Positions 37,513 to 50,912 of a stretch of DNA of 64,000 nt are shown piece by piece. The notes under the pieces were generated by a model. It saw nothing but the letters and a program-made list of their open reading frames with translations, made no database searches and was not told the origin of the DNA. The DNA lies in NCBI GenBank assembly GCA_963678675.1, contig OY783192.1, positions 30,333,487-30,397,486 on the forward strand, written 5' to 3'. The stretch is from Xiphydria camelus (taxonomy: Eukaryota > Arthropoda > Insecta > Hymenoptera > Xiphydriidae). The translations under genes and the position numbers were made by a program. Position 1 is the first letter of the stretch; every line of letters starts with the position of its first letter.

Positions 37513-39346
37513 TTTTTACGCTGATTCCGAAAAGCACGGTTATTTGGTCGAAATCTCAAAGGAAATATGAAATAACGCTGATTTTGTGTATAAAGAAATT
37601 TTTTTTTCCGCAAGAAATCATCGATATCTCGGTGTTCCGTTGAGATTTCATCAATAAATATATCATTTTCGTAATCAGCGCGAAAAAATACATAAGATAG
37701 GATGGTCGAGAATTCGATTCCAGAGATTTCGATTTTTGCGAAAAATCGCATTTTCTGTAAGGTCCCGACCTGACAGAAATTGTCAATTTTTTCGAAAAAT
37801 GAAAATCTTTGGAATTGGAATCTCGACCACCCTATCCGATGTATTTTTTTACGCTGATTCCGAAAAGCACGGTTATTTGGTCGAAATCTCAAAGGAAATA
37901 TGAAATAACGCTGATTTTGTGTATAAAGAAATTTTTCTTTCCGCAAGAAATCATCGATATCTCGGTGTTCCGTTGAGATTTCATCAATAAATCTATCATT
38001 TTCGTAATCAGCGCGAAAAAATACATAAGATAGGATGGTCGAGAATTCGATTCCAGAGATTTCGATTTTTGCGAAAAATCGCATTTTCTGTAAGGTCCCG
38101 ACCTTACAGAAATTGTCAATTTTTTCGAAAAATGAAAATCTTCGGAATTGGAATCTCGACCACCCTATCCGATGTATTTTTTTACGCTGATTCCGAAAAG
38201 CACGGTTATTTGGTCGAAATCTCAAAGGAAATATGAAATAACGCTGATTTTGTGTATAAACAAATTTTTTTTTCCGCAAGAAATCATCGATATCTCGGTG
38301 TTCCGTTGAGATTTCCTCAATAAATCTATCATTTTCGTAATCAGCGCGAAAAAATACATAAGATAGGATGGTCGAGAATTCGATTCCAGAGATTTCGATT
38401 TTTGCGAAAAATCGCATTTTCTGTAAGGTCCCGACCTGACAGAAATTGTCAATTTTTTCGAAAAATGAAAATCTTCGGAATTGGAATCTCGACCACCCTA
38501 TCCGATGTATTTTTTTACGCTGATTCCGAAAAGCACGGTTATTTGGTCGAAACCTCAAAGGAAATATGAAATAACGCTGATTTTGTGTATAAAAAAAATA
38601 TTTTTTCCGCAAGAAATCATCGATATCTCGGTGTTCCGTTGAGATTTCCTCAATAAATCTATCATTTTCGTAATCAGCGCGAAAAAATACATAGGATGGT
38701 CGAGAATTCGATTCCAGAGATTTCGATTTTTGCGAAAAATCGCATTTTCTGTAAGGTCCCGACCTTACAGAAATTGTCAATTTTTTCGAAAAATGAAAAT
38801 CTTCGGAATTGGAATCTCGACCACCCTATCCGATGTATTGTTTTACGCTGATTCCAAAAAGCACGGTTATTTGGTCGAAATCTCAAAGGAAATATGAAAT
38901 AACGCTGATTTTGTGTATAAACAAATTTTTTTTTCCGCAAGAAATCATCGATATCTCGGTGTTCAGTTGAGATTTCCTCAATAAATCTATCATTTTCGTA
39001 ATCAGCGCGAAAAAAAACATAAGATAGGATGGTCGAGAATTCGATTCCAGAGATTTCGATTTTTGCGAAAAATCGCATTTTCTGTAAGGTCCCGACCTTA
39101 CAGAAATTGTCAATTTTTTCGAAAAATGAAAATCTTCGGAATTGGAATCTCGACCACCCTATCCGATGTATTGTTTTACGCTGATTCCGAAAAGCACGGT
39201 TATTTGGTCGAAATCTCAAAGGAAATATGAAATAACGCTGATTTTGTGTATAAACAAATTTTTTTTTCCGCAAGAAATCATCGATATCTCGGTGTTCCGT
39301 TGAGATTTCCTCAATAAATCTATCATTTTCGTAATCAGCGCGAAAA

Positions 39347-39484
39347 AATACATAAGATAGGATGGTCGAGAATTCGATTCCAGAGATTTCGATTTTTGCG
39401 AAAAATCTAAGGGGTATGCCTTAGATTTTTTGCAAAAATCGAAATCTCTGGAATCGAATTCTGGATCACCCTATCTTATGTATT
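39347..39484. repeat. Foldback junction 26 (Y)
   Basis: Start of the basic 13-mer copy. Confidence 0.93.
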
Positions 39485-40990
39485 TTTTTACGCTGATTCC
39501 GAAAAGCACGGTTATTTGGTCGAAATCTCAAAGGAAATATGAAATAACGCTGATTTTGTGTATAAAGAAATTTTTTTTTCCGCAAGAAATCATCGATATC
39601 TCGGTGTTCCGTTGAGATTTCATCAATAAATATATCATTTTCGTAATCAGCGCGAAAAAATACATAAGATAGGATGGTCGAGAATTCGATTCCAGAGATT
39701 TCGATTTTTGCGAAAAATCGCATTTTCTGTAAGGTCCCGACCTGACAGAAATTGTCAATTTTTTCGAAAAATGAAAATCTTTGGAATTGGAATCTCGACC
39801 ACCCTATCCGATGTATTTTTTTACGCTGATTCCGAAAAGCACGGTTATTTGGTCGAAATCTCAAAGGAAATATGAAATAACGCTGATTTTGTGTATAAAG
39901 AAATTTTTCTTTCCGCAAGAAATCATCGATATCTCGGTGTTCCGTTGAGATTTCATCAATAAATATATCATTTTCGTAATCAGCGCGAAAAAATACATAA
40001 GATAGGATGGTCGAGAATTCGATTCCAGAGATTTCGATTTTTGCGAAAAATCGCATTTTCTGTAAGGTCCCGACCTGACAGAAATTGTCAATTTTTTCGA
40101 AAAATGAAAATCTTCGGAATTGGAATCTCGACCACCCTATCCGATGTATTTTTTTACGCTGATTCCGAAAAGCACGGTTATTTGGTCGAAATCTCAAAGG
40201 AAATATGAAATAACGCTGATTTTGTGTATAAAGAAATTTTTCTTTCCGCAAGAAATCATCGATATCTCGGTGTTCCGTTGAGATTTCATCAATAAATCTA
40301 TCATTTTCGTAATCAGCGCGAAAAAATACATAAGATAGGATGGTCGAGAATTCGATTCCAGAGATTTCGATTTTTGCGAAAAATCGCATTTTCTGTAAGG
40401 TCCCGACCTTACAGAAATTGTCAATTTTTTCGAAAAATGAAAATCTTCGGAATTGGAATCTCGACCACCCTATCCGATGTATTTTTTTACGCTGATTCCG
40501 AAAAGCACGGTTATTTGGTCGAAATCTCAAAGGAAATATGAAATAACGCTGATTTTGTGTATAAAGAAATTTTTCTTTCCGCAAGAAATCATCGATATCT
40601 CGGTGTTCCGTTGAGATTTCATCAATAAATCTATCATTTTCGTAATCAGCGCGAAAAAATACATAAGATAGGATGGTCGAGAATTCGATTCCAGAGATTT
40701 CGATTTTTGCGAAAAATCGCATTTTCTGTAAGGTCCCGACCTTACAGAAATTGTCAATTTTTTCGAAAAATGAAAATCTTCGGAATTGGAATCTCGACCA
40801 CCCTATCCGATGTATTTTTTTACGCTGATTCCGAAAAGCACGGTTATTTGGTCGAAATCTCAAAGGAAATATGAAATAACGCTGATTTTGTGTATAAACA
40901 AATTTTTTTTTCCGCAAGAAATCATCGATATCTCGGTGTTCCGTTGAGATTTCCTCAATAAATCTATCATTTTCGTAATCAGCGCGAAAA

Positions 40991-41128
40991 AATACATAAG
41001 ATAGGATGGTCGAGAATTCGATTCCAGAGATTTCGATTTTTGCGAAAAATCTAAGGGGTATGCCTTAGATTTTTTGCAAAAATCGAAATCTCTGGAATCG
41101 AATTCTGGATCACCCTGTCTTATGTATT
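40991..41128. repeat. Foldback junction 27 (C)
   Basis: Equivalent of junction 23, with the 332-bp unit after it. Confidence 0.93.
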
Positions 41129-41634
41129 TTTTTACGCTGATTCCGAAAAGCACGGTTATTTGGTCGAAATCTCAAAGGAAATATGAAATAACGCTGATTT
41201 TGTGTATAAACAAATTTTTTTTCCGCAAGAAATCATCGATATCTCGGTGTTCCGTTGAGATTTCCTCAATAAATCTATCATTTTCGTAATCAGCGCGAAA
41301 AAATACATAAGATAGGATGGTCGAGAATTCGATTCCAGAGATTTCGATTTTTGCGAAAAATCGCATTTTCTGTAAGGTCCCGACCTGACAGAAATTGTCA
41401 ATTTTTTCGAAAAATGAAAATCTTCGGAATTGGAATCTCGACCACCCTATCCGATGTATTTTTTTACGCTGATTCCGAAAAGCACGGTTATTTGGTCGAA
41501 ATCTCAAAGGAAATATGAAATAACGCTGATTTTGTATATAAAAAAAATATTTTTTCCGCAAGAAATCATCGATATCTCGGTGTTCCGTTGAGATTTCCTC
41601 AATAAATCTATCATTTTCGTAATCAGCGCGAAAA

Positions 41635-41772
41635 AATACATAAGATAGGATGGTCGAGAATTCGATTCCAGAGATTTCGATTTTTGCGAAAAATCTAAGG
41701 GGTATGCCTTAGATTTTTTGCAAAAATCGAAATCTCTGGAATCGAATTCTGGATCACCCTATCTTATGTATT
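41635..41772. repeat. Foldback junction 28 (Y)
   Basis: Preceded by the TATATAAAAAAAA monomer (about 41534). Confidence 0.93.
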
Positions 41773-43606
41773 TTTTTACGCTGATTCCGAAAAGCACGGT
41801 TATTTGGTCGAAATCTCAAAGGAAATATGAAATAACGCTGATTTTGTGTATAAAGAAATTTTTTTTTCCGCAAGAAATCATCGATATCTCGGTGTTCCGT
41901 TGAGATTTCATCAATAAATATATCATTTTCGTAATCAGCGCGAAAAAATACATAAGATAGGATGGTCGAGAATTCGATTCCAGAGATTTCGATTTTTGCG
42001 AAAAATCGCATTTTCTGTAAGGTCCCGACCTGACAGAAATTGTCAATTTTTTCGAAAAATGAAAATCTTTGGAATTGGAATCTCGACCACCCTATCCGAT
42101 GTATTTTTTTACGCTGATTCCGAAAAGCACGGTTATTTGGTCGAAATCTCAAAGGAAATATGAAATAACGCTGATTTTGTGTATAAAGAAATTTTTCTTT
42201 CCGCAAGAAATCATCGATATCTCGGTGTTCCGTTGAGATTTCATCAATAAATCTATCATTTTCGTAATCAGCGCGAAAAAATACATAAGATAGGATGGTC
42301 GAGAATTCGATTCCAGAGATTTCGATTTTTGCGAAAAATCGCATTTTCTGTAAGGTCCCGACCTTACAGAAATTGTCAATTTTTTCGAAAAATGAAAATC
42401 TTCGGAATTGGAATCTCGACCACCCTATCCGATGTATTTTTTTACGCTGATTCCGAAAAGCACGGTTATTTGGTCGAAATCTCAAAGGAAATATGAAATA
42501 ACGCTGATTTTGTGTATAAACAAATTTTTTTTTCCGCAAGAAATCATCGATATCTCGGTGTTCCGTTGAGATTTCCTCAATAAATCTATCATTTTCGTAA
42601 TCAGCGCGAAAAAATACATAAGATAGGATGGTCGAGAATTCGATTCCAGAGATTTCGATTTTTGCGAAAAATCGCATTTTCTGTAAGGTCCCGACCTGAC
42701 AGAAATTGTCAATTTTTTCGAAAAATGAAAATCTTCGGAATTGGAATCTCGACCACCCTATCCGATGTATTTTTTTACGCTGATTCCGAAAAGCACGGTT
42801 ATTTGGTCGAAACCTCAAAGGAAATATGAAATAACGCTGATTTTGTGTATAAAAAAAATATTTTTTCCGCAAGAAATCATCGATATCTCGGTGTTCCGTT
42901 GAGATTTCCTCAATAAATCTATCATTTTCGTAATCAGCGCGAAAAAATACATAGGATGGTCGAGAATTCGATTCCAGAGATTTCGATTTTTGCGAAAAAT
43001 CGCATTTTCTGTAAGGTCCCGACCTTACAGAAATTGTCAATTTTTTCGAAAAATGAAAATCTTCGGAATTGGAATCTCGACCACCCTATCCGATGTATTG
43101 TTTTACGCTGATTCCAAAAAGCACGGTTATTTGGTCGAAATCTCAAAGGAAATATGAAATAACGCTGATTTTGTGTATAAACAAATTTTTTTTTCCGCAA
43201 GAAATCATCGATATCTCGGTGTTCAGTTGAGATTTCCTCAATAAATCTATCATTTTCGTAATCAGCGCGAAAAAAAACATAAGATAGGATGGTCGAGAAT
43301 TCGATTCCAGAGATTTCGATTTTTGCGAAAAATCGCATTTTCTGTAAGGTCCCGACCTTACAGAAATTGTCAATTTTTTCGAAAAATGAAAATCTTCGGA
43401 ATTGGAATCTCGACCACCCTATCCGATGTATTGTTTTACGCTGATTCCGAAAAGCACGGTTATTTGGTCGAAATCTCAAAGGAAATATGAAATAACGCTG
43501 ATTTTGTGTATAAACAAATTTTTTTTTCCGCAAGAAATCATCGATATCTCGGTGTTCCGTTGAGATTTCCTCAATAAATCTATCATTTTCGTAATCAGCG
43601 CGAAAA

Positions 43607-43744
43607 AATACATAAGATAGGATGGTCGAGAATTCGATTCCAGAGATTTCGATTTTTGCGAAAAATCTAAGGGGTATGCCTTAGATTTTTTGCAAAAATC
43701 GAAATCTCTGGAATCGAATTCTGGATCACCCTATCTTATGTATT
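43607..43744. repeat. Foldback junction 29 (Y)
   Basis: First of a back-to-back pair. Confidence 0.93.
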
Positions 43745-43918
43745 TTTTTACGCTGATTCCGAAAAGCACGGTTATTTGGTCGAAATCTCAAAGGAAATAT
43801 GAAATAACGCTGATTTTGTGTATAAAGAAATTTTTTTTTCCGCAAGAAATCATCGATATCTCGGTGTTCCGTTGAGATTTCCTCAATAAATATATCATTT
43901 TCGTAATCAGCGCGAAAA

Positions 43919-44056
43919 AATACATAAGATAGGATGGTCGAGAATTCGATTCCAGAGATTTCGATTTTTGCGAAAAATCTAAGGGGTATGCCTTAGATTT
44001 TTTGCAAAAATCGAAATCTCTGGAATCGAATTCTGGATCACCCTATCTTATGTATT
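43919..44056. repeat. Foldback junction 30 (Y)
   Basis: Second of the pair; the unit between has the hybrid CCTCAATAAATATATC. Confidence 0.93.
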
Positions 44057-45229
44057 TTTTTACGCTGATTCCGAAAAGCACGGTTATTTGGTCGAAATCT
44101 CAAAGGAAATATGAAATAACGCTGATTTTGTGTATAAAGAAATTTTTTTTTCCGCAAGAAATCATCGATATCTCGGTGTTCCGTTGAGATTTCATCAATA
44201 AATATATCATTTTCGTAATCAGCGCGAAAAAATACATAAGATAGGATGGTCGAGAATTCGATTCCAGAGATTTCGATTTTTGCGAAAAATCGCATTTTCT
44301 GTAAGGTCCCGACCTGACAGAAATTGTCAATTTTTTCGAAAAATGAAAATCTTTGGAATTGGAATCTCGACCACCCTATCCGATGTATTTTTTTACGCTG
44401 ATTCCGAAAAGCACGGTTATTTGGTCGAAATCTCAAAGGAAATATGAAATAACGCTGATTTTGTGTATAAAGAAATTTTTCTTTCCGCAAGAAATCATCG
44501 ATATCTCGGTGTTCCGTTGAGATTTCATCAATAAATATATCATTTTCGTAATCAGCGCGAAAAAATACATAAGATAGGATGGTCGAGAATTCGATTCCAG
44601 AGATTTCGATTTTTGCGAAAAATCGCATTTTCTGTAAGGTCCCGACCTGACAGAAATTGTCAATTTTTTCGAAAAATGAAAATCTTCGGAATTGGAATCT
44701 CGACCACCCTATCCGATGTATTTTTTTACGCTGATTCCGAAAAGCACGGTTATTTGGTCGAAATCTCAAAGGAAATATGAAATAACGCTGATTTTGTGTA
44801 TAAAGAAATTTTTCTTTCCGCAAGAAATCATCGATATCTCGGTGTTCCGTTGAGATTTCATCAATAAATCTATCATTTTCGTAATCAGCGCGAAAAAATA
44901 CATAAGATAGGATGGTCGAGAATTCGATTCCAGAGATTTCGATTTTTGCGAAAAATCGCATTTTCTGTAAGGTCCCGACCTTACAGAAATTGTCAATTTT
45001 TTCGAAAAATGAAAATCTTCGGAATTGGAATCTCGACCACCCTATCCGATGTATTTTTTTACGCTGATTCCGAAAAGCACGGTTATTTGGTCGAAATCTC
45101 AAAGGAAATATGAAATAACGCTGATTTTGTGTATAAAGAAATTTTTCTTTCCGCAAGAAATCATCGATATCTCGGTGTTCCGTTGAGATTTCCTCAATAA
45201 ATCTATCATTTTCGTAATCAGCGCGAAAA

Positions 45230-45367
45230 AATACATAAGATAGGATGGTCGAGAATTCGATTCCAGAGATTTCGATTTTTGCGAAAAATCTAAGGGGTAT
45301 GCCTTAGATTTTTTGCAAAAATCGAAATCTCTGGAATCGAATTCTGGATCACCCTGTCTTATGTATT
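45230..45367. repeat. Foldback junction 31 (C)
   Basis: Follows a monomer with a symmetric D2 centre, unlike junctions 23 and 27. Confidence 0.93.
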
Positions 45368-45873
45368 TTTTTACGCTGATTCCGAAAAGCACGGTTATTT
45401 GGTCGAAATCTCAAAGGAAATATGAAATAACGCTGATTTTGTGTATAAACAAATTTTTTTTCCGCAAGAAATCATCGATATCTCGGTGTTCCGTTGAGAT
45501 TTCCTCAATAAATCTATCATTTTCGTAATCAGCGCGAAAAAATACATAAGATAGGATGGTCGAGAATTCGATTCCAGAGATTTCGATTTTTGCGAAAAAT
45601 CGCATTTTCTGTAAGGTCCCGACCTGACAGAAATTGTCAATTTTTTCGAAAAATGAAAATCTTCGGAATTGGAATCTCGACCACCCTATCCGATGTATTT
45701 TTTTACGCTGATTCCGAAAAGCACGGTTATTTGGTCGAAATCTCAAAGGAAATATGAAATAACGCTGATTTTGTATATAAAAAAAATATTTTTTCCGCAA
45801 GAAATCATCGATATCTCGGTGTTCCGTTGAGATTTCCTCAATAAATCTATCATTTTCGTAATCAGCGCGAAAA

Positions 45874-46011
45874 AATACATAAGATAGGATGGTCGAGAAT
45901 TCGATTCCAGAGATTTCGATTTTTGCGAAAAATCTAAGGGGTATGCCTTAGATTTTTTGCAAAAATCGAAATCTCTGGAATCGAATTCTGGATCACCCTA
46001 TCTTATGTATT
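45874..46011. repeat. Foldback junction 32 (Y)
   Basis: Follows the third TATATAAAAAAAA monomer (about 45773). Confidence 0.93.
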
Positions 46012-47845
46012 TTTTTACGCTGATTCCGAAAAGCACGGTTATTTGGTCGAAATCTCAAAGGAAATATGAAATAACGCTGATTTTGTGTATAAAGAAATTT
46101 TTTTTTCCGCAAGAAATCATCGATATCTCGGTGTTCCGTTGAGATTTCATCAATAAATATATCATTTTCGTAATCAGCGCGAAAAAATACATAAGATAGG
46201 ATGGTCGAGAATTCGATTCCAGAGATTTCGATTTTTGCGAAAAATCGCATTTTCTGTAAGGTCCCGACCTGACAGAAATTGTCAATTTTTTCGAAAAATG
46301 AAAATCTTTGGAATTGGAATCTCGACCACCCTATCCGATGTATTTTTTTACGCTGATTCCGAAAAGCACGGTTATTTGGTCGAAATCTCAAAGGAAATAT
46401 GAAATAACGCTGATTTTGTGTATAAAGAAATTTTTCTTTCCGCAAGAAATCATCGATATCTCGGTGTTCCGTTGAGATTTCATCAATAAATCTATCATTT
46501 TCGTAATCAGCGCGAAAAAATACATAAGATAGGATGGTCGAGAATTCGATTCCAGAGATTTCGATTTTTGCGAAAAATCGCATTTTCTGTAAGGTCCCGA
46601 CCTTACAGAAATTGTCAATTTTTTCGAAAAATGAAAATCTTCGGAATTGGAATCTCGACCACCCTATCCGATGTATTTTTTTACGCTGATTCCGAAAAGC
46701 ACGGTTATTTGGTCGAAATCTCAAAGGAAATATGAAATAACGCTGATTTTGTGTATAAACAAATTTTTTTTTCCGCAAGAAATCATCGATATCTCGGTGT
46801 TCCGTTGAGATTTCCTCAATAAATCTATCATTTTCGTAATCAGCGCGAAAAAATACATAAGATAGGATGGTCGAGAATTCGATTCCAGAGATTTCGATTT
46901 TTGCGAAAAATCGCATTTTCTGTAAGGTCCCGACCTGACAGAAATTGTCAATTTTTTCGAAAAATGAAAATCTTCGGAATTGGAATCTCGACCACCCTAT
47001 CCGATGTATTTTTTTACGCTGATTCCGAAAAGCACGGTTATTTGGTCGAAACCTCAAAGGAAATATGAAATAACGCTGATTTTGTGTATAAAAAAAATAT
47101 TTTTTCCGCAAGAAATCATCGATATCTCGGTGTTCCGTTGAGATTTCCTCAATAAATCTATCATTTTCGTAATCAGCGCGAAAAAATACATAGGATGGTC
47201 GAGAATTCGATTCCAGAGATTTCGATTTTTGCGAAAAATCGCATTTTCTGTAAGGTCCCGACCTTACAGAAATTGTCAATTTTTTCGAAAAATGAAAATC
47301 TTCGGAATTGGAATCTCGACCACCCTATCCGATGTATTGTTTTACGCTGATTCCAAAAAGCACGGTTATTTGGTCGAAATCTCAAAGGAAATATGAAATA
47401 ACGCTGATTTTGTGTATAAACAAATTTTTTTTTCCGCAAGAAATCATCGATATCTCGGTGTTCAGTTGAGATTTCCTCAATAAATCTATCATTTTCGTAA
47501 TCAGCGCGAAAAAAAACATAAGATAGGATGGTCGAGAATTCGATTCCAGAGATTTCGATTTTTGCGAAAAATCGCATTTTCTGTAAGGTCCCGACCTTAC
47601 AGAAATTGTCAATTTTTTCGAAAAATGAAAATCTTCGGAATTGGAATCTCGACCACCCTATCCGATGTATTGTTTTACGCTGATTCCGAAAAGCACGGTT
47701 ATTTGGTCGAAATCTCAAAGGAAATATGAAATAACGCTGATTTTGTGTATAAACAAATTTTTTTTTCCGCAAGAAATCATCGATATCTCGGTGTTCCGTT
47801 GAGATTTCCTCAATAAATCTATCATTTTCGTAATCAGCGCGAAAA

Positions 47846-47983
47846 AATACATAAGATAGGATGGTCGAGAATTCGATTCCAGAGATTTCGATTTTTGCGA
47901 AAAATCTAAGGGGTATGCCTTAGATTTTTTGCAAAAATCGAAATCTCTGGAATCGAATTCTGGATCACCCTATCTTATGTATT
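47846..47983. repeat. Foldback junction 33 (Y)
   Basis: First of a back-to-back pair. Confidence 0.93.
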
Positions 47984-48157
47984 TTTTTACGCTGATTCCG
48001 AAAAGCACGGTTATTTGGTCGAAATCTCAAAGGAAATATGAAATAACGCTGATTTTGTGTATAAAGAAATTTTTTTTTCCGCAAGAAATCATCGATATCT
48101 CGGTGTTCCGTTGAGATTTCCTCAATAAATATATCATTTTCGTAATCAGCGCGAAAA

Positions 48158-48295
48158 AATACATAAGATAGGATGGTCGAGAATTCGATTCCAGAGATTT
48201 CGATTTTTGCGAAAAATCTAAGGGGTATGCCTTAGATTTTTTGCAAAAATCGAAATCTCTGGAATCGAATTCTGGATCACCCTATCTTATGTATT
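48158..48295. repeat. Foldback junction 34 (Y)
   Basis: Second of the pair; next junction is 2.3 kb away because of the 1,622-bp loss. Confidence 0.93.
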
Positions 48296-50462
48296 TTTTT
48301 ACGCTGATTCCGAAAAGCACGGTTATTTGGTCGAAATCTCAAAGGAAATATGAAATAACGCTGATTTTGTGTATAAAGAAATTTTTTTTTCCGCAAGAAA
48401 TCATCGATATCTCGGTGTTCCGTTGAGATTTCATCAATAAATATATCATTTTCGTAATCAGCGCGAAAAAATACATAAGATAGGATGGTCGAGAATTCGA
48501 TTCCAGAGATTTCGATTTTTGCGAAAAATCGCATTTTCTGTAAGGTCCCGACCTGACAGAAATTGTCAATTTTTTCGAAAAATGAAAATCTTTGGAATTG
48601 GAATCTCGACCACCCTATCCGATGTATTTTTTTACGCTGATTCCGAAAAGCACGGTTATTTGGTCGAAATCTCAAAGGAAATATGAAATAACGCTGATTT
48701 TGTGTATAAAGAAATTTTTCTTTCCGCAAGAAATCATCGATATCTCGGTGTTCCGTTGAGATTTCATCAATAAATATATCATTTTCGTAATCAGCGCGAA
48801 AAAATACATAAGATAGGATGGTCGAGAATTCGATTCCAGAGATTTCGATTTTTGCGAAAAATCGCATTTTCTGTAAGGTCCCGACCTGACAGAAATTGTC
48901 AATTTTTTCGAAAAATGAAAATCTTCGGAATTGGAATCTCGACCACCCTATCCGATGTATTTTTTTACGCTGATTCCGAAAAGCACGGTTATTTGGTCGA
49001 AATCTCAAAGGAAATATGAAATAACGCTGATTTTGTGTATAAAGAAATTTTTCTTTCCGCAAGAAATCATCGATATCTCGGTGTTCCGTTGAGATTTCAT
49101 CAATAAATCTATCATTTTCGTAATCAGCGCGAAAAAATACATAAGATAGGATGGTCGAGAATTCGATTCCAGAGATTTCGATTTTTGCGAAAAATCGCAT
49201 TTTCTGTAAGGTCCCGACCTTACAGAAATTGTCAATTTTTTCGAAAAATGAAAATCTTCGGAATTGGAATCTCGACCACCCTATCCGATGTATTTTTTTA
49301 CGCTGATTCCGAAAAGCACGGTTATTTGGTCGAAATCTCAAAGGAAATATGAAATAACGCTGATTTTGTGTATAAACAAATTTTTTTTTCCGCAAGAAAT
49401 CATCGATATCTCGGTGTTCCGTTGAGATTTCCTCAATAAATCTATCATTTTCGTAATCAGCGCGAAAAAATACATAAGATAGGATGGTCGAGAATTCGAT
49501 TCCAGAGATTTCGATTTTTGCGAAAAATCGCATTTTCTGTAAGGTCCCGACCTGACAGAAATTGTCAATTTTTTCGAAAAATGAAAATCTTCGGAATTGG
49601 AATCTCGACCACCCTATCCGATGTATTTTTTTACGCTGATTCCGAAAAGCACGGTTATTTGGTCGAAACCTCAAAGGAAATATGAAATAACGCTGATTTT
49701 GTGTATAAAAAAAATATTTTTTCCGCAAGAAATCATCGATATCTCGGTGTTCCGTTGAGATTTCCTCAATAAATCTATCATTTTCGTAATCAGCGCGAAA
49801 AAATACATAGGATGGTCGAGAATTCGATTCCAGAGATTTCGATTTTTGCGAAAAATCGCATTTTCTGTAAGGTCCCGACCTTACAGAAATTGTCAATTTT
49901 TTCGAAAAATGAAAATCTTCGGAATTGGAATCTCGACCACCCTATCCGATGTATTGTTTTACGCTGATTCCAAAAAGCACGGTTATTTGGTCGAAATCTC
50001 AAAGGAAATATGAAATAACGCTGATTTTGTGTATAAACAAATTTTTTTTTCCGCAAGAAATCATCGATATCTCGGTGTTCAGTTGAGATTTCCTCAATAA
50101 ATCTATCATTTTCGTAATCAGCGCGAAAAAAAACATAAGATAGGATGGTCGAGAATTCGTTTCCAGAGATTTCGATTTTTGCGAAAAATCGCATTTTCTG
50201 TAAGGTCCCGACCTTACAGAAATTGTCAATTTTTTCGAAAAATGAAAATCTTCGGAATTGGAATCTCGACCACCCTATCCGATGTATTGTTTTACGCTGA
50301 TTCCGAAAAGCACGGTTATTTGGTCGAAATCTCAAAGGAAATATGAAATAACGCTGATTTTGTGTATAAACAAATTTTTTTTTCCGCAAGAAATCATCGA
50401 TATCTCGGTGTTCCGTTGAGATTTCCTCAATAAATCTATCATTTTCGTAATCAGCGCGAAAA

Positions 50463-50600
50463 AATACATAAGATAGGATGGTCGAGAATTCGATTCCAGA
50501 GATTTCGATTTTTGCGAAAAATCTAAGGGGTATGCCTTAGATTTTTTGCAAAAATCGAAATCTCTGGAATCGAATTCTGGATCACCCTATCTTATGTATT
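50463..50600. repeat. Foldback junction 35 (Y)
   Basis: First of the fourth back-to-back pair. Confidence 0.93.
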
Positions 50601-50774
50601 TTTTTACGCTGATTCCGAAAAGCACGGTTATTTGGTCGAAATCTCAAAGGAAATATGAAATAACGCTGATTTTGTGTATAAAGAAATTTTTTTTTCCGCA
50701 AGAAATCATCGATATCTCGGTGTTCCGTTGAGATTTCCTCAATAAATATATCATTTTCGTAATCAGCGCGAAAA

Positions 50775-50912
50775 AATACATAAGATAGGATGGTCGAGAA
50801 TTCGATTCCAGAGATTTCGATTTTTGCGAAAAATCTAAGGGGTATGCCTTAGATTTTTTGCAAAAATCGAAATCTCTGGAATCGAATTCTGGATCACCCT
50901 ATCTTATGTATT
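50775..50912. repeat. Foldback junction 36 (Y)
   Basis: Entry into the 11-mer HOR. Confidence 0.93.

Larger units (their letters stand above)
33957..39527. repeat. 13-mer HOR family, expanded copy (17 monomers, 5,571 bp)
   Basis: Equals the 4,260-bp copy plus 1,311 bp. The extra piece is a four-monomer repeat, 36245-37555, followed by a second version at 37556-38882. The two four-mers differ at the end: the first closes with a foldback and GAAATCTC, the second with GAAACCTC and the 5-bp deletion. TATATAAAAAAAA occurs near 35963 and marks the family. Confidence 0.86.
39528..43787. repeat. 13-mer HOR family, basic copy (4,260 bp)
   Basis: Spacings 333 x4, 312, 332, 312, 333 x3, 328, 333, 312. 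The two adjacent monomers at 40194 and 40527 are the same type (symmetric centre, CATCAATAAATCTATC), suggesting an internal single-monomer duplication shared with the copy at 34623 and 34956. I take this as the reference because the other three versions can be derived from it by whole-monomer changes. Confidence 0.86.
43788..48026. repeat. 13-mer HOR family, variant copy (4,239 bp)
   Basis: Still 13 monomers, but one 333-bp monomer is lost (only one of the tandem pair, at 44766, remains) and one 312-bp foldback monomer is gained at the front (43788). This accounts for the 21-bp difference from 4,260. The monomer at 45099 has the symmetric D2 centre where the other copies have AAACAAA, so it looks exchanged. 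Confidence 0.85.
48027..50643. repeat. 13-mer HOR family, deleted copy (8 monomers, 2,617 bp)
   Basis: Matches the 4,239-bp copy with exactly 1,622 bp (five monomers) removed: the monomer at 49005 corresponds to both 44766 and 46388, which are of the same type. This fits unequal exchange between two like monomers within one HOR. The two C-subtype-linked features (332-bp unit and TATATA variant) lie in the missing part. Confidence 0.85.
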
